Below are positions 1-8,678 of a DNA stretch of 64,000 nt, one piece after another. The notes under the pieces were generated by a model that was not told the origin of the DNA, did not search any database, and saw only the letters and a program-made list of their open reading frames with translations. Both the position numbers and the translations under genes were made by a program. The stretch lies in assembly GCA_963848955.1 (NCBI GenBank), contig CAWKFQ010000024.1, forward strand, positions 186,001 through 250,000. The letters are read 5' to 3'. Each line of letters begins with the position of its first letter. Position 1 is the first letter of the stretch. The DNA comes from DASUPK01 sp963848955. GTDB lineage: Bacteria; Actinomycetota; Thermoleophilia; Solirubrobacterales; 70-9.

Positions 1-1
1 G

Positions 2-319
2 GCCTCGAGCTTCAAGCTGTGGCTCCGCTACGCGAAGCCGAGCCACGGGACGCTGCGGGTCGACGACGGTGCAGCTCGGGTGCTGCGCGAGAGCGGCAGC
101 AGCCTGCTGCCGGTCGGGATCACCGACGTCGAGGGCGAGTTCGAGGCGGGCGACGCCGTCGATGTGGCCGCCGACGGCAAGGCGATCGGCAAGGGGATCG
201 TCAACTACTCGGCCGGAGAGCTCCGGCGGATCAAGGGACTGAGGACCGACAAGGTGAGGGAGCTGATCCCGGACGCCTCCGAGGAGGCTGTGCACCGGGA
301 CTACTTCGTCCTGACCTGA
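2..319 (+). CDS. proB: Glutamate 5-kinase, C-terminal PUA domain (5' end outside window)
   Basis: ProB phosphorylates L-glutamate at the start of proline synthesis in the cytoplasm. Only the last 105 or so residues are present. They carry the end of the kinase domain (ASSFKLWLRYAKPSHG) followed by a PUA domain with the typical core GAARVLRESGSSLLPVGI, and end with TGA at 317-319. The reading frame is open from base 2. The next pathway gene, proA, lies 6 kb downstream on the same strand, separated by an MFS transporter and alcohol/aldehyde oxidation genes, so this is an interrupted proBA arrangement. Identification is by motif recognition; the kinase active site is not visible here. Confidence 0.88.
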   Translation, partial: ASSFKLWLRYAKPSHGTLRVDDGAARVLRESGSSLLPVGITDVEGEFEAGDAVDVAADGKAIGKGIVNYSAGELRRIKGLRTDKVRELIPDASEEAVHRDYFVLT

Positions 320-358
320 TTCGGGCAGTGGACCGACACTGACTACGCGGGAAGTAGC

Positions 359-1561
359 GTGAGGTCCGGCTTGCCGGACTTCGCCCGCTACAGACCGCTG
401 CTCGCCGAGCCGGGTTTCAGGAACCAGGCTCTGGCGGGGTTCATCGCCCAGCTCAGCCAGGGCGGAGCGGTCCTGGCGCTGATCCTGCTGATCCAGCAGG
501 CTCGCGGGTCGTTGGGTCTGGCCGGGGCCGCGGCCGCCGGCTACGTGGTAGGCGCCGCGATCGCCAGGCCGATCCAGGGCCGGCTGATCGACACACGAGG
601 CCCCCGGACCGTCCTCGTCGCAATCGCCGTGGGACAGACCATCTCGCTGCTCGCGCTCGTGCCGATCGTGCGCTCGGACGTTGCCGGCGCCGTCGTGGTG
701 GGCATCTCGCTTGTCGCGGGCCTCGGCCTTCCGCCGGTGTCGCAGACGCAGCGGCTGGTCTGGTCCGACCTGGCGGGTGAGGACAGGACCACCGTCTATA
801 GCGTCATCGGGATGGTCCAGGAGGGGTCGCTTCTCGCGGGGCCACTCGTGGTGGGCGTCCTGGTCGGCGCCGTCTCACCGTCCGCCGCGCTGATCACGGT
901 CGCTGTGGTCTCGGGAGTTGGCCTTCTGTGGCTCGGCCTTTCGGTACCGAACCTCAGGGCGCGCTCGCCTGAGGATCGAGAGCGCGGACTCCTCCGGGAG
1001 CAGGCGGTGCGGCTCGTTCTGACGCTCGAATTCTTCTTCGGGATCGCATTGGGTGGGATCGAGATCGGCGTGCCCGCGTTGGCTACCGCTGAGGGCCATC
1101 CCTCCGCCGCCGGATTCCTGCTCGCGCTGACCTCCGTCGGCGGCATCGCGGGCGGACTCGTCTACGGCGCGCGCCACTGGCTCTCGTCTCCGCGTAAGCG
1201 GATCGTCGCGTTGCTCTTCATGAACGCTGTCGGCTTCGCCCTGCTCGTCCCGATCGAGAGCCTCGTCGTCGCGGGCGCGGTCCTGCTCGTGCTGGGAATC
1301 GTTCTGACACCGGTCCTGACCACTCTGATTCTGTTGCTCGATCTCGCCTCGCCGCGGTTGCTGGCTGAGGCCTTCGGCTGGTCCTCGACGTCGAGCGCGA
1401 TCGGCAGCGGCGTCGGGGCGGCGGTCACCGGAGCGCTCGCGCAGCAACACGGAGCGGGCCCGGCCTTCGCCGCCGCCGCGGCGGGCTGCGGGCTTGCCCT
1501 GCTCGTCGCCGTCCTGGCACGCGAGCTTCCGAGGACTGGCCAGCCGGCCAGTCCCGGGTAA
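359..1561 (+). CDS. MFS transporter, 12-TM type
   Basis: A 400-residue hydrophobic protein of about twelve membrane segments, the usual length of a major facilitator superfamily permease. The loop after the second helix reads GRLIDTRGPRTVLV, a variant of the MFS motif A (GxLaDrxGrR). A charged central loop (SPEDRERGLLREQ, about residues 200-215) separates two six-helix halves. Start is GTG at 359. Substrate cannot be told; the overall look (YVVGAAIARPIQGRLID) fits efflux-type members rather than sugar symporters. It lies 40 bp after proB and 36 bp before a GMC oxidoreductase, with no sign that either shares its substrate. Confidence 0.8.
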   Translation: MRSGLPDFARYRPLLAEPGFRNQALAGFIAQLSQGGAVLALILLIQQARGSLGLAGAAAAGYVVGAAIARPIQGRLIDTRGPRTVLVAIAVGQTISLLALVPIVRSDVAGAVVVGISLVAGLGLPPVSQTQRLVWSDLAGEDRTTVYSVIGMVQEGSLLAGPLVVGVLVGAVSPSAALITVAVVSGVGLLWLGLSVPNLRARSPEDRERGLLREQAVRLVLTLEFFFGIALGGIEIGVPALATAEGHPSAAGFLLALTSVGGIAGGLVYGARHWLSSPRKRIVALLFMNAVGFALLVPIESLVVAGAVLLVLGIVLTPVLTTLILLLDLASPRLLAEAFGWSSTSSAIGSGVGAAVTGALAQQHGAGPAFAAAAAGCGLALLVAVLARELPRTGQPASPG

Positions 1562-1597
1562 AGTCCTGTCTCCATGAGTCCGGGAGAGGAAGCCGGA

Positions 1598-3595
1598 ATG
1601 GCGCTCAGCGACTCGCAGCGCGCCGTCCTGACCGCCGTCTGCGACACCGTCGTCCCAGCGCTCTCGCGTGACCGCGATCCGCAGGGTCACTGGGGCCGGA
1701 AGGCGAGTGACCTGGGCGTCGATCTCGGCGCCGCCCAGTTGATCTCCGAGATCCCCGACCCGGAGCTGCGGGGCGGGTTGTTGCTGCTGCTGGACGCGAT
1801 CGCGGGACAGGGGATCACGCGCGCCCCGTCCCAGGAATCCCGCGAGCAGATCCTGCGGAACACGGCCTTGTCCGATCCGCGGGCCGCGGCGGGCGTGGCC
1901 GCGCTGATCGGGATGACTCTTTTCCTGCACTACGGGGCACCCGATCCGCAGACGGGCAAGAACCCGAACTGGGAGACCTTCGGATACCCGGGGCCGATCT
2001 CGGCGCCCCCGGAGGTGGAGAAGCCACTGAAGATCGAGGAGCCACAGGGCTCGGAGGAGACCATCGAGGCGGACGTCTGCATCGTCGGCTCGGGGTCCGG
2101 CGGCTCGGTGGTGGCGGCGGTGCTGGCCGCTCGCGGGCTGGACGTGGTCGTCCTCGAAGCCGCGGGCTACTACAACGAGTCGGACTTCACTCAGCTCGAG
2201 CTGCCCGCCTACCAGCAGATGTTCTGGCGCGGCGGGCCGACCCCGACCGCGGACGGGAACGTCAGCCTGGTCGCCGGGACGACACTGGGCGGCGGCACGA
2301 CGATCAACTGGACCAACTGCCTGCGAACCCGCCCCTGGGTTCGGGAGCAGTGGGCGGAGCATGGGCTCGGGGATGTGGGCGAGTCGGCCTTCGACCGCCA
2401 TCTCGATGCGGTCCTCGAGCGGATCAGCGCCAACGATCAGTGCAGCGACTTGAACGGGACCCACGAGAGGCTGCGCAAGGGGACGGAGGCGCTGGGCTGG
2501 AGCTTCGAGACGATCGTGCGGAACAGCGACCGCGACAAGTACTCGCCCGAGACGGCGGCGTACCTCGGCTTCGGCGACCAGTCCGGCAGCAAGCAGAGCG
2601 CGGACCGGACCTGGCTCGCCGACGCACAGGACCACGAGGCCCGCTTCCTCACCTTCACCCGCGCCACGCGCGTCCTCGTCGAGGGTGGCCGGGCCACCGG
2701 TGTCGAGGCCGTCTGGCAGCCACCGGACGGGCGAGGCGCGAAGGTCACGGTCCGGGCCCCACGGGTGGTCGTCGCCTCCGGCTCGCTCGAGTCGCCCGCA
2801 CTACTGCTGCGATCCGGAATCGGTGGCCCCGCGGTCGGCCACAACCTGCGACTCCATCCATCGAGTGTCGTCGGCGGCGCCTACGGCGCCGACCAGGAGG
2901 CCTGGTGGGGCGCCCCGCAGGCCGGCCTCTGCGACGAGTTCGCGGACACGGGTGACGGCTATGGCTTCCTGATCGAGACGGCGCAGTACGCGCCCGGGCT
3001 GATCGGCTCCGCCACTCCGTGGATCTCGGCCGCCGACCACAAGCAGCGCATGGAGGAGTTTCGCTTCACCGCCAATTTCATCTCCCTGACGCGGGATCGC
3101 GGCGCCGGACAGGTGAGCGTCGACGCAAACGGCGAGTCGCTGCCGATGTACGCGGTGACTGACGAGCTCGACCTCGAGAACCTGAAGAAGGGGATCGAGG
3201 TGCAGATCCGGCTGCACGAGGCGGCGGGCGCGCACATGATCGGTCCTCTGGCCGAGGGCGCCCCGACCTGGCGGCGGGGAGACGACCTCGAGGCCTTCAT
3301 CGGTGCCGTCAAGCGGATTCCGTTCCGCGCCGGCGGCTACAAGTTGTTCAGTGCCCATCAGATGGGCAGCTGCCGGATGGGCGAGGACCCGCAGACCTCG
3401 GTCGCGGGGCCGTGGGGCGAGCTGCACGACACCAAGGGCGTGTGGATCGGGGACGCCAGCGCCTTTCCGACCTCGTCCGGGACCAACCCGATGGTCTCGA
3501 TCATGGCGCTCGCGCACCGCACCGCCGAGGCGATCGCGGAGGATGCCGGCGAGCCGGCGCCCGCCGCCGAATCGGCCGAAGCCCAACCCGCCTAG
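1598..3595 (+). CDS. GMC family FAD-dependent oxidoreductase (long-chain alcohol oxidase type)
   Basis: Glucose-methanol-choline family flavoprotein that oxidises an alcohol to an aldehyde. An N-terminal extension of about 150 residues (LSDSQRAVLTAVCDTVVPAL) resembles that of fatty alcohol oxidases; the FAD dinucleotide motif VGSGSGGSVVAAVLA follows near residue 165; the C-terminus has the active-site region SAHQMGSCRMG and GTNPMVSIMALAHRTAEAI, supplying the conserved His and Asn. ATG 1598 is preferred because GGGAGAGGA ends 7 nt before it; an upstream in-frame ATG at 1574 lacks this. An aldehyde dehydrogenase begins 26 bp after it, so alcohol to aldehyde to acid is the likely route. Natural substrate unknown. 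Confidence 0.82.
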   Translation: MALSDSQRAVLTAVCDTVVPALSRDRDPQGHWGRKASDLGVDLGAAQLISEIPDPELRGGLLLLLDAIAGQGITRAPSQESREQILRNTALSDPRAAAGVAALIGMTLFLHYGAPDPQTGKNPNWETFGYPGPISAPPEVEKPLKIEEPQGSEETIEADVCIVGSGSGGSVVAAVLAARGLDVVVLEAAGYYNESDFTQLELPAYQQMFWRGGPTPTADGNVSLVAGTTLGGGTTINWTNCLRTRPWVREQWAEHGLGDVGESAFDRHLDAVLERISANDQCSDLNGTHERLRKGTEALGWSFETIVRNSDRDKYSPETAAYLGFGDQSGSKQSADRTWLADAQDHEARFLTFTRATRVLVEGGRATGVEAVWQPPDGRGAKVTVRAPRVVVASGSLESPALLLRSGIGGPAVGHNLRLHPSSVVGGAYGADQEAWWGAPQAGLCDEFADTGDGYGFLIETAQYAPGLIGSATPWISAADHKQRMEEFRFTANFISLTRDRGAGQVSVDANGESLPMYAVTDELDLENLKKGIEVQIRLHEAAGAHMIGPLAEGAPTWRRGDDLEAFIGAVKRIPFRAGGYKLFSAHQMGSCRMGEDPQTSVAGPWGELHDTKGVWIGDASAFPTSSGTNPMVSIMALAHRTAEAIAEDAGEPAPAAESAEAQPA

Positions 3596-3621
3596 AGAAA
3601 ATTCGAACAGAGGAGCACGAC

Positions 3622-5092
3622 TTGGCTACCGAGACCCAGGCGAACGACGTCCAAGACCGGCCATCCGACGGAGGAGATCGTCCGCGACCGCCTCTATATC
3701 GGCGGCGAGTGGGTGGAGCCGGCCGGCTCCGAGCACCATCGAGGTCATCGACTCGACCACCGAGCAGGTGATCGGTCGCATCCCCGAGGGGACGCCCGAG
3801 GACGTGGACCGGGCCGTGAAGGCCGCCCGAGCCGGGTTCGAGGCGTGGCGCGAGGTGCCCGTCGAGCAGCGGGTGGAGGCGTGCACAGCGATCAGCGCAG
3901 CGCTCGCCGAGCGGGCAGATGAGATTGCGGCGCTGATCGCTGCGGAGGTCGGCATGCCGCTGGCCCTGGCGCGGACGATTCAGGCGGGCCTGCCCGCGAT
4001 GGACTTCGGGTCGATGGCGCAGGTCGCGTCCGAGGTCGCCTGGGAGGAGCAGATCGGGAACTCGCTGTGGTGCGGGAGCCGGTCGGCGTGGTCGGCTGCA
4101 TCACGCCGTGGAACTACCCGCTCCACCAGATCTGCGCCAAGGTCGCCCCGGCGCTGACCGCCGGCTGCGCCGTCGTGGTGAAGCCGAGCGAGGTGACCCC
4201 GCTCACCTCCTTCATCCTCGCCGAGATCGTGGATTCGCTCGACCTGCCGGCAGGAGTCTTCAACCTCGTCACCGGCTTTGGGCCGGTTGTCGGCGAGGCG
4301 ATCGCCGCCCACGACGACGTGGACATGGTCTCGTTCACGGGTTCGACCCGGGCCGGGCGGCGGGTGGCCGAGGTCGCCGCAGGCACCGTCAAGAGGGTTG
4401 CGCTCGAGCTGGGCGGCAAGTCCGCGAACGTGATCCTGGACGACGCCGACCTGCAGAAGGCCGTGGGCTATGGCGTCGCCAATTGCTACCTGAACTCGGG
4501 ACAGACCTGCAGCGCGCACACGAGGATGCTGGTGCCGCGCGAGAAGCTGGCCGAGGCCGAGGCGGTTGCCCAGGCGGCCGCCGAGAAGGCGACGCCGGGC
4601 GATCCGTTCGAGGAGGGGACGCGGCTCGGGCCGCTCGTCTCCGAGGCGCAACGGGAAAGGGTTCGCGGCTACATCGAGAAGGGCCAGGAGGAGGGCGCCA
4701 AGCTGGTGACCGGTGGCACGGAGCCGCCCGAGGGGCTGGAGAGCGGGTACTTCGTCCGCCCGACGGTCTTCTCTGAGGTGAAGCCGGACATGACGATCGC
4801 CCAGGAGGAGATCTTCGGACCGGTGCTCTCGATCATTCCCTACGACTCGGAGGATGAGGCGGCGGAGATCGCCAACTCGACCATCTACGGGCTGGACGGC
4901 GGCGTCTGGTCGGCCGACCCCGAGAGGGCGAAGGCGTTCGCGAGGAGGATGCGCACCGGCCAGGTGCAGATCAACGGAGCCACCTTCAATCCAGTGGCGC
5001 CCTTCGGCGGCTACAAGCAGTCAGGCCGCGGCCGCGAATACGGCAAGTTCGGCCTCGAGGAGTTCCTCGAGGTCAAGTCCATTCAGATCTGA
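3622..5092 (+). CDS. Aldehyde dehydrogenase family protein, broken by three frameshifts
   Basis: NAD(P)-dependent oxidation of an aldehyde to an acid, probably the product of the GMC enzyme directly upstream. The protein runs through several frames: TTG 3622 with AGGAGCACGA before it, a shift near 3660 (one extra C restores HPTEEIVRDRLYIGGEWVEP), another near 3729 before STIEVIDSTTEQ, and a third at 4065 where one missing G would give LVVREPVGVVG. From 4067 to the end the frame is intact, with ITPWNYP, ELGGKSANVILDD (general-base Glu) and SGQTCSAHTRML (catalytic Cys, near 4508). Repaired length is about 490 residues, normal for the family. Sequencing error and recent decay are both possible; three indels in one gene makes it the most damaged coding gene here. 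Confidence 0.78.
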
Positions 5093-5107
5093 CGCAGGAG
5101 AGCTGGA

Positions 5108-6319
5108 TTACAGGGCGCGCACCGCACAGGCGCGCGCCACAGCTGTCAGGCGGAGGATGCCCAGGTCGCCGATGGCGGTCGTGAAATTGCCGATGTGGCT
5201 GCTCACGAAGCCGAACGAGACGCCGGTGTCGGGGTCGCCCCAGCCGCCGCTGCCGCCGAATCCGTAGTGGCCGAGGGCGCGGGGCCCTGGCCTGCCCAGG
5301 GCGAACGCGTGGTGGAAGCCGAGCCGCCAGCGCATGCGGATTCCCAGGACTCGGTCGACGCCGCGGGTCTGGACCCTGCCGAGGCGCTCGATCGTCTCGG
5401 GTGAGAGGAAGGGTTGGCCGCCTGGCCCGAGTCCGCTGTTGGCCAGGGGGACGTAGAGGCGGGAGAGTCCGTCCGCGCTGAGCGCGCCGTTCACGGCGGG
5501 CATCTCCGTGCGCCAGACGAGGGGATCGGGTCCTCGGCAGAGCTCTTCGAAGCCCGGTGCGTGCAGGGCGCGGAAGCCGGCCCGGGTGACCGGCAGCCAG
5601 CCGAGGAGGGGAGTGGCTGCGATGCCGAAAGCCGTGTAGATCCGGAGGGAGCGGCCGACCATCTCGGCGGGCTTCGTGGGTCCGCCGCCCGTGCCGATCT
5701 CGAGGCCTGAGGTGCCCAGGGGCTCGGCGAGCTCGGTGCGGACGAGCTCGCGCATTCCCTTTCCGGTGACCGCTCGCGCCAGTCCGGAGGCGAGCCAGCC
5801 GAAGGTGATCGCGTGGTAGGCGGGGCGGCCGGAAGGTCCCTGCGGAGTCGCGGCGGCGAGGCGCTGTTCCATCCCGATGTGGTCGAGGAGCTCATCGGCG
5901 TTGTGCGCTACGGCCTGGACGTCGTAGAGGCCCGCTCGGTGACTGAGCAGCTCGCGGACGGTGATCTGCCCCTTGCCGGCCGCGGCGAACTCGGGCCAGT
6001 AGTCGGCGACCGGCAGGTCGTAGTCGATCAGGTCGCGGTCGGCGAGCCGGTGGAGGACCATCGAGGCGAGGCCCTTGGTTGAGGAGAAGCCGAGTGCCTG
6101 GGTCTCGGGGCGCCAGGGGCGGGTGCGGGCGTGGTCTTCCCAACCGATCCGCAGATCGGCGAGGACGCGATCGCCGAGGCGCAATACAAGGGCGCCGCCG
6201 CGTGGCCCGCGCGCCATCAGTCGCCTGAACTCCTCGGCGAGCGGCTCGAATCCCGATTCGACCCTGCCTCCGGATCGAGCCGAGATCGACTCGCGTGTCT
6301 GCGTCTGGGTCCCTGCCAT
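5108..6319 (-). CDS. Serine hydrolase, beta-lactamase/EstB family (class C fold)
   Basis: A 403-residue member of the serine beta-lactamase-like family that includes carboxylesterases, D-aminopeptidases and penicillin-binding relatives. The nucleophile motif SSTK (about residues 79-82, in GFSSTKGLASMV) fits SxxK, and YHA (about 168-170, in PAYHAITFGW) fits the second Tyr-containing motif. No signal peptide is seen, so a cytoplasmic esterase or amidase is more likely than a cell-wall enzyme. Start at ATG 6319 has GGAG six bases upstream; the frame stays open far beyond, but that part is antisense to proA. It converges with the aldehyde dehydrogenase and is divergent from proA (36 bp between starts). 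Confidence 0.75.
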   Translation of the reverse strand: MAGTQTQTRESISARSGGRVESGFEPLAEEFRRLMARGPRGGALVLRLGDRVLADLRIGWEDHARTRPWRPETQALGFSSTKGLASMVLHRLADRDLIDYDLPVADYWPEFAAAGKGQITVRELLSHRAGLYDVQAVAHNADELLDHIGMEQRLAAATPQGPSGRPAYHAITFGWLASGLARAVTGKGMRELVRTELAEPLGTSGLEIGTGGGPTKPAEMVGRSLRIYTAFGIAATPLLGWLPVTRAGFRALHAPGFEELCRGPDPLVWRTEMPAVNGALSADGLSRLYVPLANSGLGPGGQPFLSPETIERLGRVQTRGVDRVLGIRMRWRLGFHHAFALGRPGPRALGHYGFGGSGGWGDPDTGVSFGFVSSHIGNFTTAIGDLGILRLTAVARACAVRAL

Positions 6320-6342
6320 CAGCTCCAGTGTGACGCCGTAGT

Positions 6343-6348
6343 TACCCT
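6343..6348 (+). promoter_or_regulatory. -10 box of a leaderless promoter for proA
   Basis: TACCCT, then exactly 6 nt, then the GTG of proA. There is no ribosome binding site in between, so transcription probably starts at the start codon. Confidence 0.55.
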
Positions 6349-6354
6349 TAGCCC

Positions 6355-7620
6355 GTGGCGACAGCAGCCAAGACCGTAGAGCAGACATGCCGCGAGGCGA
6401 AGGATGCTTCGCACCTGCTCGCTCGTGCGAGCAGGGATGAGAAAGATGCCTGCCTGCGTGACCTGGCGGACCGGATCGATGCCGGCGTCGACCCGTTGCT
6501 CGAGGCCAACCGCGCGGACGTCGAGGCGGGGCGGGAGCAGGGGCTGAACGAGGCGCTGCTCGACCGGCTGACGCTGACCGAGGGGCGGATCGGCGAGATG
6601 GCGAAGGGCGTGCGGGAGATCGCGGACCTGGATGACCCGGTCGGCGAGGTCGTGGAGGGCTGGACGCTGGAAAACGGGCTCGAGGTTGCGAAGAAGCGGG
6701 TGCCGATCGGGGTGGTCGCTGTGGTGTATGAGGCGCGGCCGAACGTGACGATCGATGCCGCGGCGCTCTGCCTGAAGAGCGGCAACGCGGCGGTGCTGCG
6801 GGGCTCGAGCAGCGCGGAGAGCTCGAACGCTTTCCTGGCCGGGCTGATCGCGGAGGCGCTGGCGGCCGCTGAGCTGCCGGCTGCATCGGTTTCGCTGCTC
6901 TCCGGCGGTGGGCATGAGCAGCTCGAGGAGCTGGCCACGCAGGAGGGGCTGGTCGATCTGATCATTCCGCGCGGGGGAGAGGGACTGAAGGAGGCTTTGA
7001 AGAAGGTGGCGAAGGTGCCGGTCATGTACGCCGCGGCGGGCAACTGCCATGTGTACGTGCACCAGGACGCGGATCTCGAGATGGCGGAGCGGGTGGCCTA
7101 CAACGCGAAGGTGCAGAGGCCGGGCGTGTGCAACGCGGCGGAGACGCTGCTGGTCCACAGGGACGTTGCGGCGGATCTGTTGCCGAGCCTGCTCGCGAAG
7201 CTGAGCGATGCCGGGGTGGAGCTGGTCGGTGACGAGCGGACGCGTGAGGTGGCCGGCTCGGTGCCCGTCGGTGAGGCCACAGAGGTGGACTGGGACACGG
7301 AGTACCACGGCCTGAAGATGGCGGTGGGCGTCGTGGATTCGCTGGGCGAGGCGATTCAGCACGTGAACAGACATGGCACCGGGCATTCGGATGCGATCCT
7401 GACCACCTCGCAGGAGGTGGGGGACGAGTTCACGGATGCTGTGGATTCGGCCGCGGTGTACGTGAATGCATCCACGCGATTCACCGATGGCTACGAGTTC
7501 GGGATGGGTGCGGAGATCGGGAACTCGACGCAGAAGCTGCACGCACGAGGCCCGATCGGGCTGCGCGAGCTGACCACGACCAAGTACGTGGTTCACGGCA
7601 GCGGGCAGGTCAGGGAGTAG
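6355..7620 (+). CDS. proA: Gamma-glutamyl phosphate reductase
   Basis: Second step of proline synthesis: NADPH-dependent reduction of glutamyl-5-phosphate to the semialdehyde. The 421 residues match the family length and include NVTIDAAALCLKSGNAAVLRGSS, GGEGLKEAL and the catalytic Cys region KVQRPGVCNAAETLLVH (near residue 255), with the C-terminal GPIGLRELTTTKYVV. GTG 6355 is used because it begins the conserved N-terminus and follows a TACCCT -10 by 6 nt. nadD follows directly. The usual partner proB is at the left edge of the window. Confidence 0.95.
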   Translation: MATAAKTVEQTCREAKDASHLLARASRDEKDACLRDLADRIDAGVDPLLEANRADVEAGREQGLNEALLDRLTLTEGRIGEMAKGVREIADLDDPVGEVVEGWTLENGLEVAKKRVPIGVVAVVYEARPNVTIDAAALCLKSGNAAVLRGSSSAESSNAFLAGLIAEALAAAELPAASVSLLSGGGHEQLEELATQEGLVDLIIPRGGEGLKEALKKVAKVPVMYAAAGNCHVYVHQDADLEMAERVAYNAKVQRPGVCNAAETLLVHRDVAADLLPSLLAKLSDAGVELVGDERTREVAGSVPVGEATEVDWDTEYHGLKMAVGVVDSLGEAIQHVNRHGTGHSDAILTTSQEVGDEFTDAVDSAAVYVNASTRFTDGYEFGMGAEIGNSTQKLHARGPIGLRELTTTKYVVHGSGQVRE

Positions 7621-7624
7621 GGCT

Positions 7625-8221
7625 GTTTCTCGGATCGGGGTCCTGGGCGGGGCCTTCAACCCGCCCCACGTCGGTCATCTGCTCCTCGCACAGGAGGCGC
7701 GCTGGCAGCTCGGGCTGGACGAGGTGCTGCTGATGGTCACCGGACGGGCGCCGCACAAGGAGATCGAGGACGATCCGGGTGCAGAGGTCCGGTTCGAGAT
7801 GGCTCGCCTGGCGGCGGAGGGCGAGGATGGGGTGGAGGCGTCGGATCTCGAGGTGGCACGGGATGAGGTGTCCTACAGCTACCGGACCCTCGAGCTGCTG
7901 TCCGATCAGGAGCCGGGGCGGGAGCTCTTTTTCCTGCTCGGGGCCGACATGGCCGCGGGCCTGGCCAGCTGGAAGGAGCCGGGACGGGTGGTCGAGTTGG
8001 CCAGGTTGGGCGTGGTGCCGCGGCCGGGTGTCGGGATCGGTGCGGTGCAATCCGCGCTGGAGCGGCTCGGTGCCGCCGATCGGGCCGAGATAATCGAGAT
8101 GCCACTTTGCGGAGCGTCCTCGACCACAGTCAGGCAGCGAGCTCGTCAGGGAAAGCCGCTGCGGCACCTCGTGCCGGACGCGGTGATCGGTCTGATGGAG
8201 GAGCGGGGGCTGTACCGGTGA
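7625..8221 (+). CDS. nadD: Nicotinate-nucleotide adenylyltransferase
   Basis: Transfers AMP from ATP to nicotinate mononucleotide in NAD synthesis. The N-terminus GGAFNPPHVGHLLLAQEA holds the nucleotidyltransferase HxGH motif and the C-terminus has ASSTTVRQRAR (ISSTxxR motif). About 198 residues. The homologous N-terminus starts at RIGVLGGAF (7631), but no ATG, GTG or TTG lies in frame between there and the preceding stop; the codon at 7625 is GTT, one base from GTG, so an error or an unusual start is likely. The first in-frame ATG (7724) would delete the ATP-binding motif. It sits 4 bp after proA and overlaps rsfS by GTGA. Confidence 0.88.
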   Translation, partial: VSRIGVLGGAFNPPHVGHLLLAQEARWQLGLDEVLLMVTGRAPHKEIEDDPGAEVRFEMARLAAEGEDGVEASDLEVARDEVSYSYRTLELLSDQEPGRELFFLLGADMAAGLASWKEPGRVVELARLGVVPRPGVGIGAVQSALERLGAADRAEIIEMPLCGASSTTVRQRARQGKPLRHLVPDAVIGLMEERGLYR

Positions 8222-8601
8222 GCCGGGGGAAGGAGATGCCGCCGGACGAGCTGGCGCGCCGCCTGGCGGCGATCGCGGACGACAAGAAGGCGACGGAGCT
8301 GGTCGCGCTCGACGTGCGGGCCCTCGTCTCCTACACGGACTACCTGGTGATCTGCACGGCCCGGAACGAGCGGCAGGCAAAGGCGATCCACGACGAGATC
8401 TATCACCAGCTGAAGAGGGACGGGTGGCTGCCCGCGCGGGTGGAGGGCGAGCGGGAGGCCGAGTGGGTGCTGATGGACTATCTGGACGCGGTGCTGCACA
8501 TCTTCACGCCGGAGCTGCGGGAGCGGTACCGGCTGGAGGTGCTGTGGGGCGAGGCCGAGAGGCTCGAGTTGGGCCTCGCGGGCGAGCGCGGCGCCGCCTA
8601 G
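8218..8601 (+). CDS. rsfS: Ribosome silencing factor RsfS/YbeB
   Basis: Binds ribosomal protein L14 on the large subunit and blocks subunit joining when nutrients are short. The 127 residues include the family core KKATELVALDVRALVSYTDYLVICTARNERQAKAI and WVLMDYLDAVLHIFTPELRERYRLEVLWG. The start is taken as GTG 8218, which overlaps the nadD stop (GTGA) and keeps the full N-terminus; ATG 8236 is in frame but its purine-rich stretch directly abuts the codon. nadD-rsfS adjacency is widely conserved and supports both calls. Confidence 0.93.
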   Translation: MSRGKEMPPDELARRLAAIADDKKATELVALDVRALVSYTDYLVICTARNERQAKAIHDEIYHQLKRDGWLPARVEGEREAEWVLMDYLDAVLHIFTPELRERYRLEVLWGEAERLELGLAGERGAA

Positions 8602-8665
8602 CCGCCGGAGAGGCCGTTCGAGTCCGAATTTCGGTATTTGCGCGGAAGCCGTCCGACGGCGAACG

Positions 8666-8671
8666 TAGTCT
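8666..8671 (+). promoter_or_regulatory. -10 box of a leaderless promoter for the DivIVA-like gene
   Basis: TAGTCT, then 7 nt, then the GTG at 8679. It fits the TANNNT-start spacing seen at many genes in this window. Confidence 0.5.
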
Positions 8672-8678
8672 CGCCCCC

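Noticed and set aside
875..2635. A 586-codon open frame on the minus strand
   Set aside because: It is antisense to the MFS and GMC genes, with the composition expected of a shadow frame in G+C-rich DNA and no recognisable domain.
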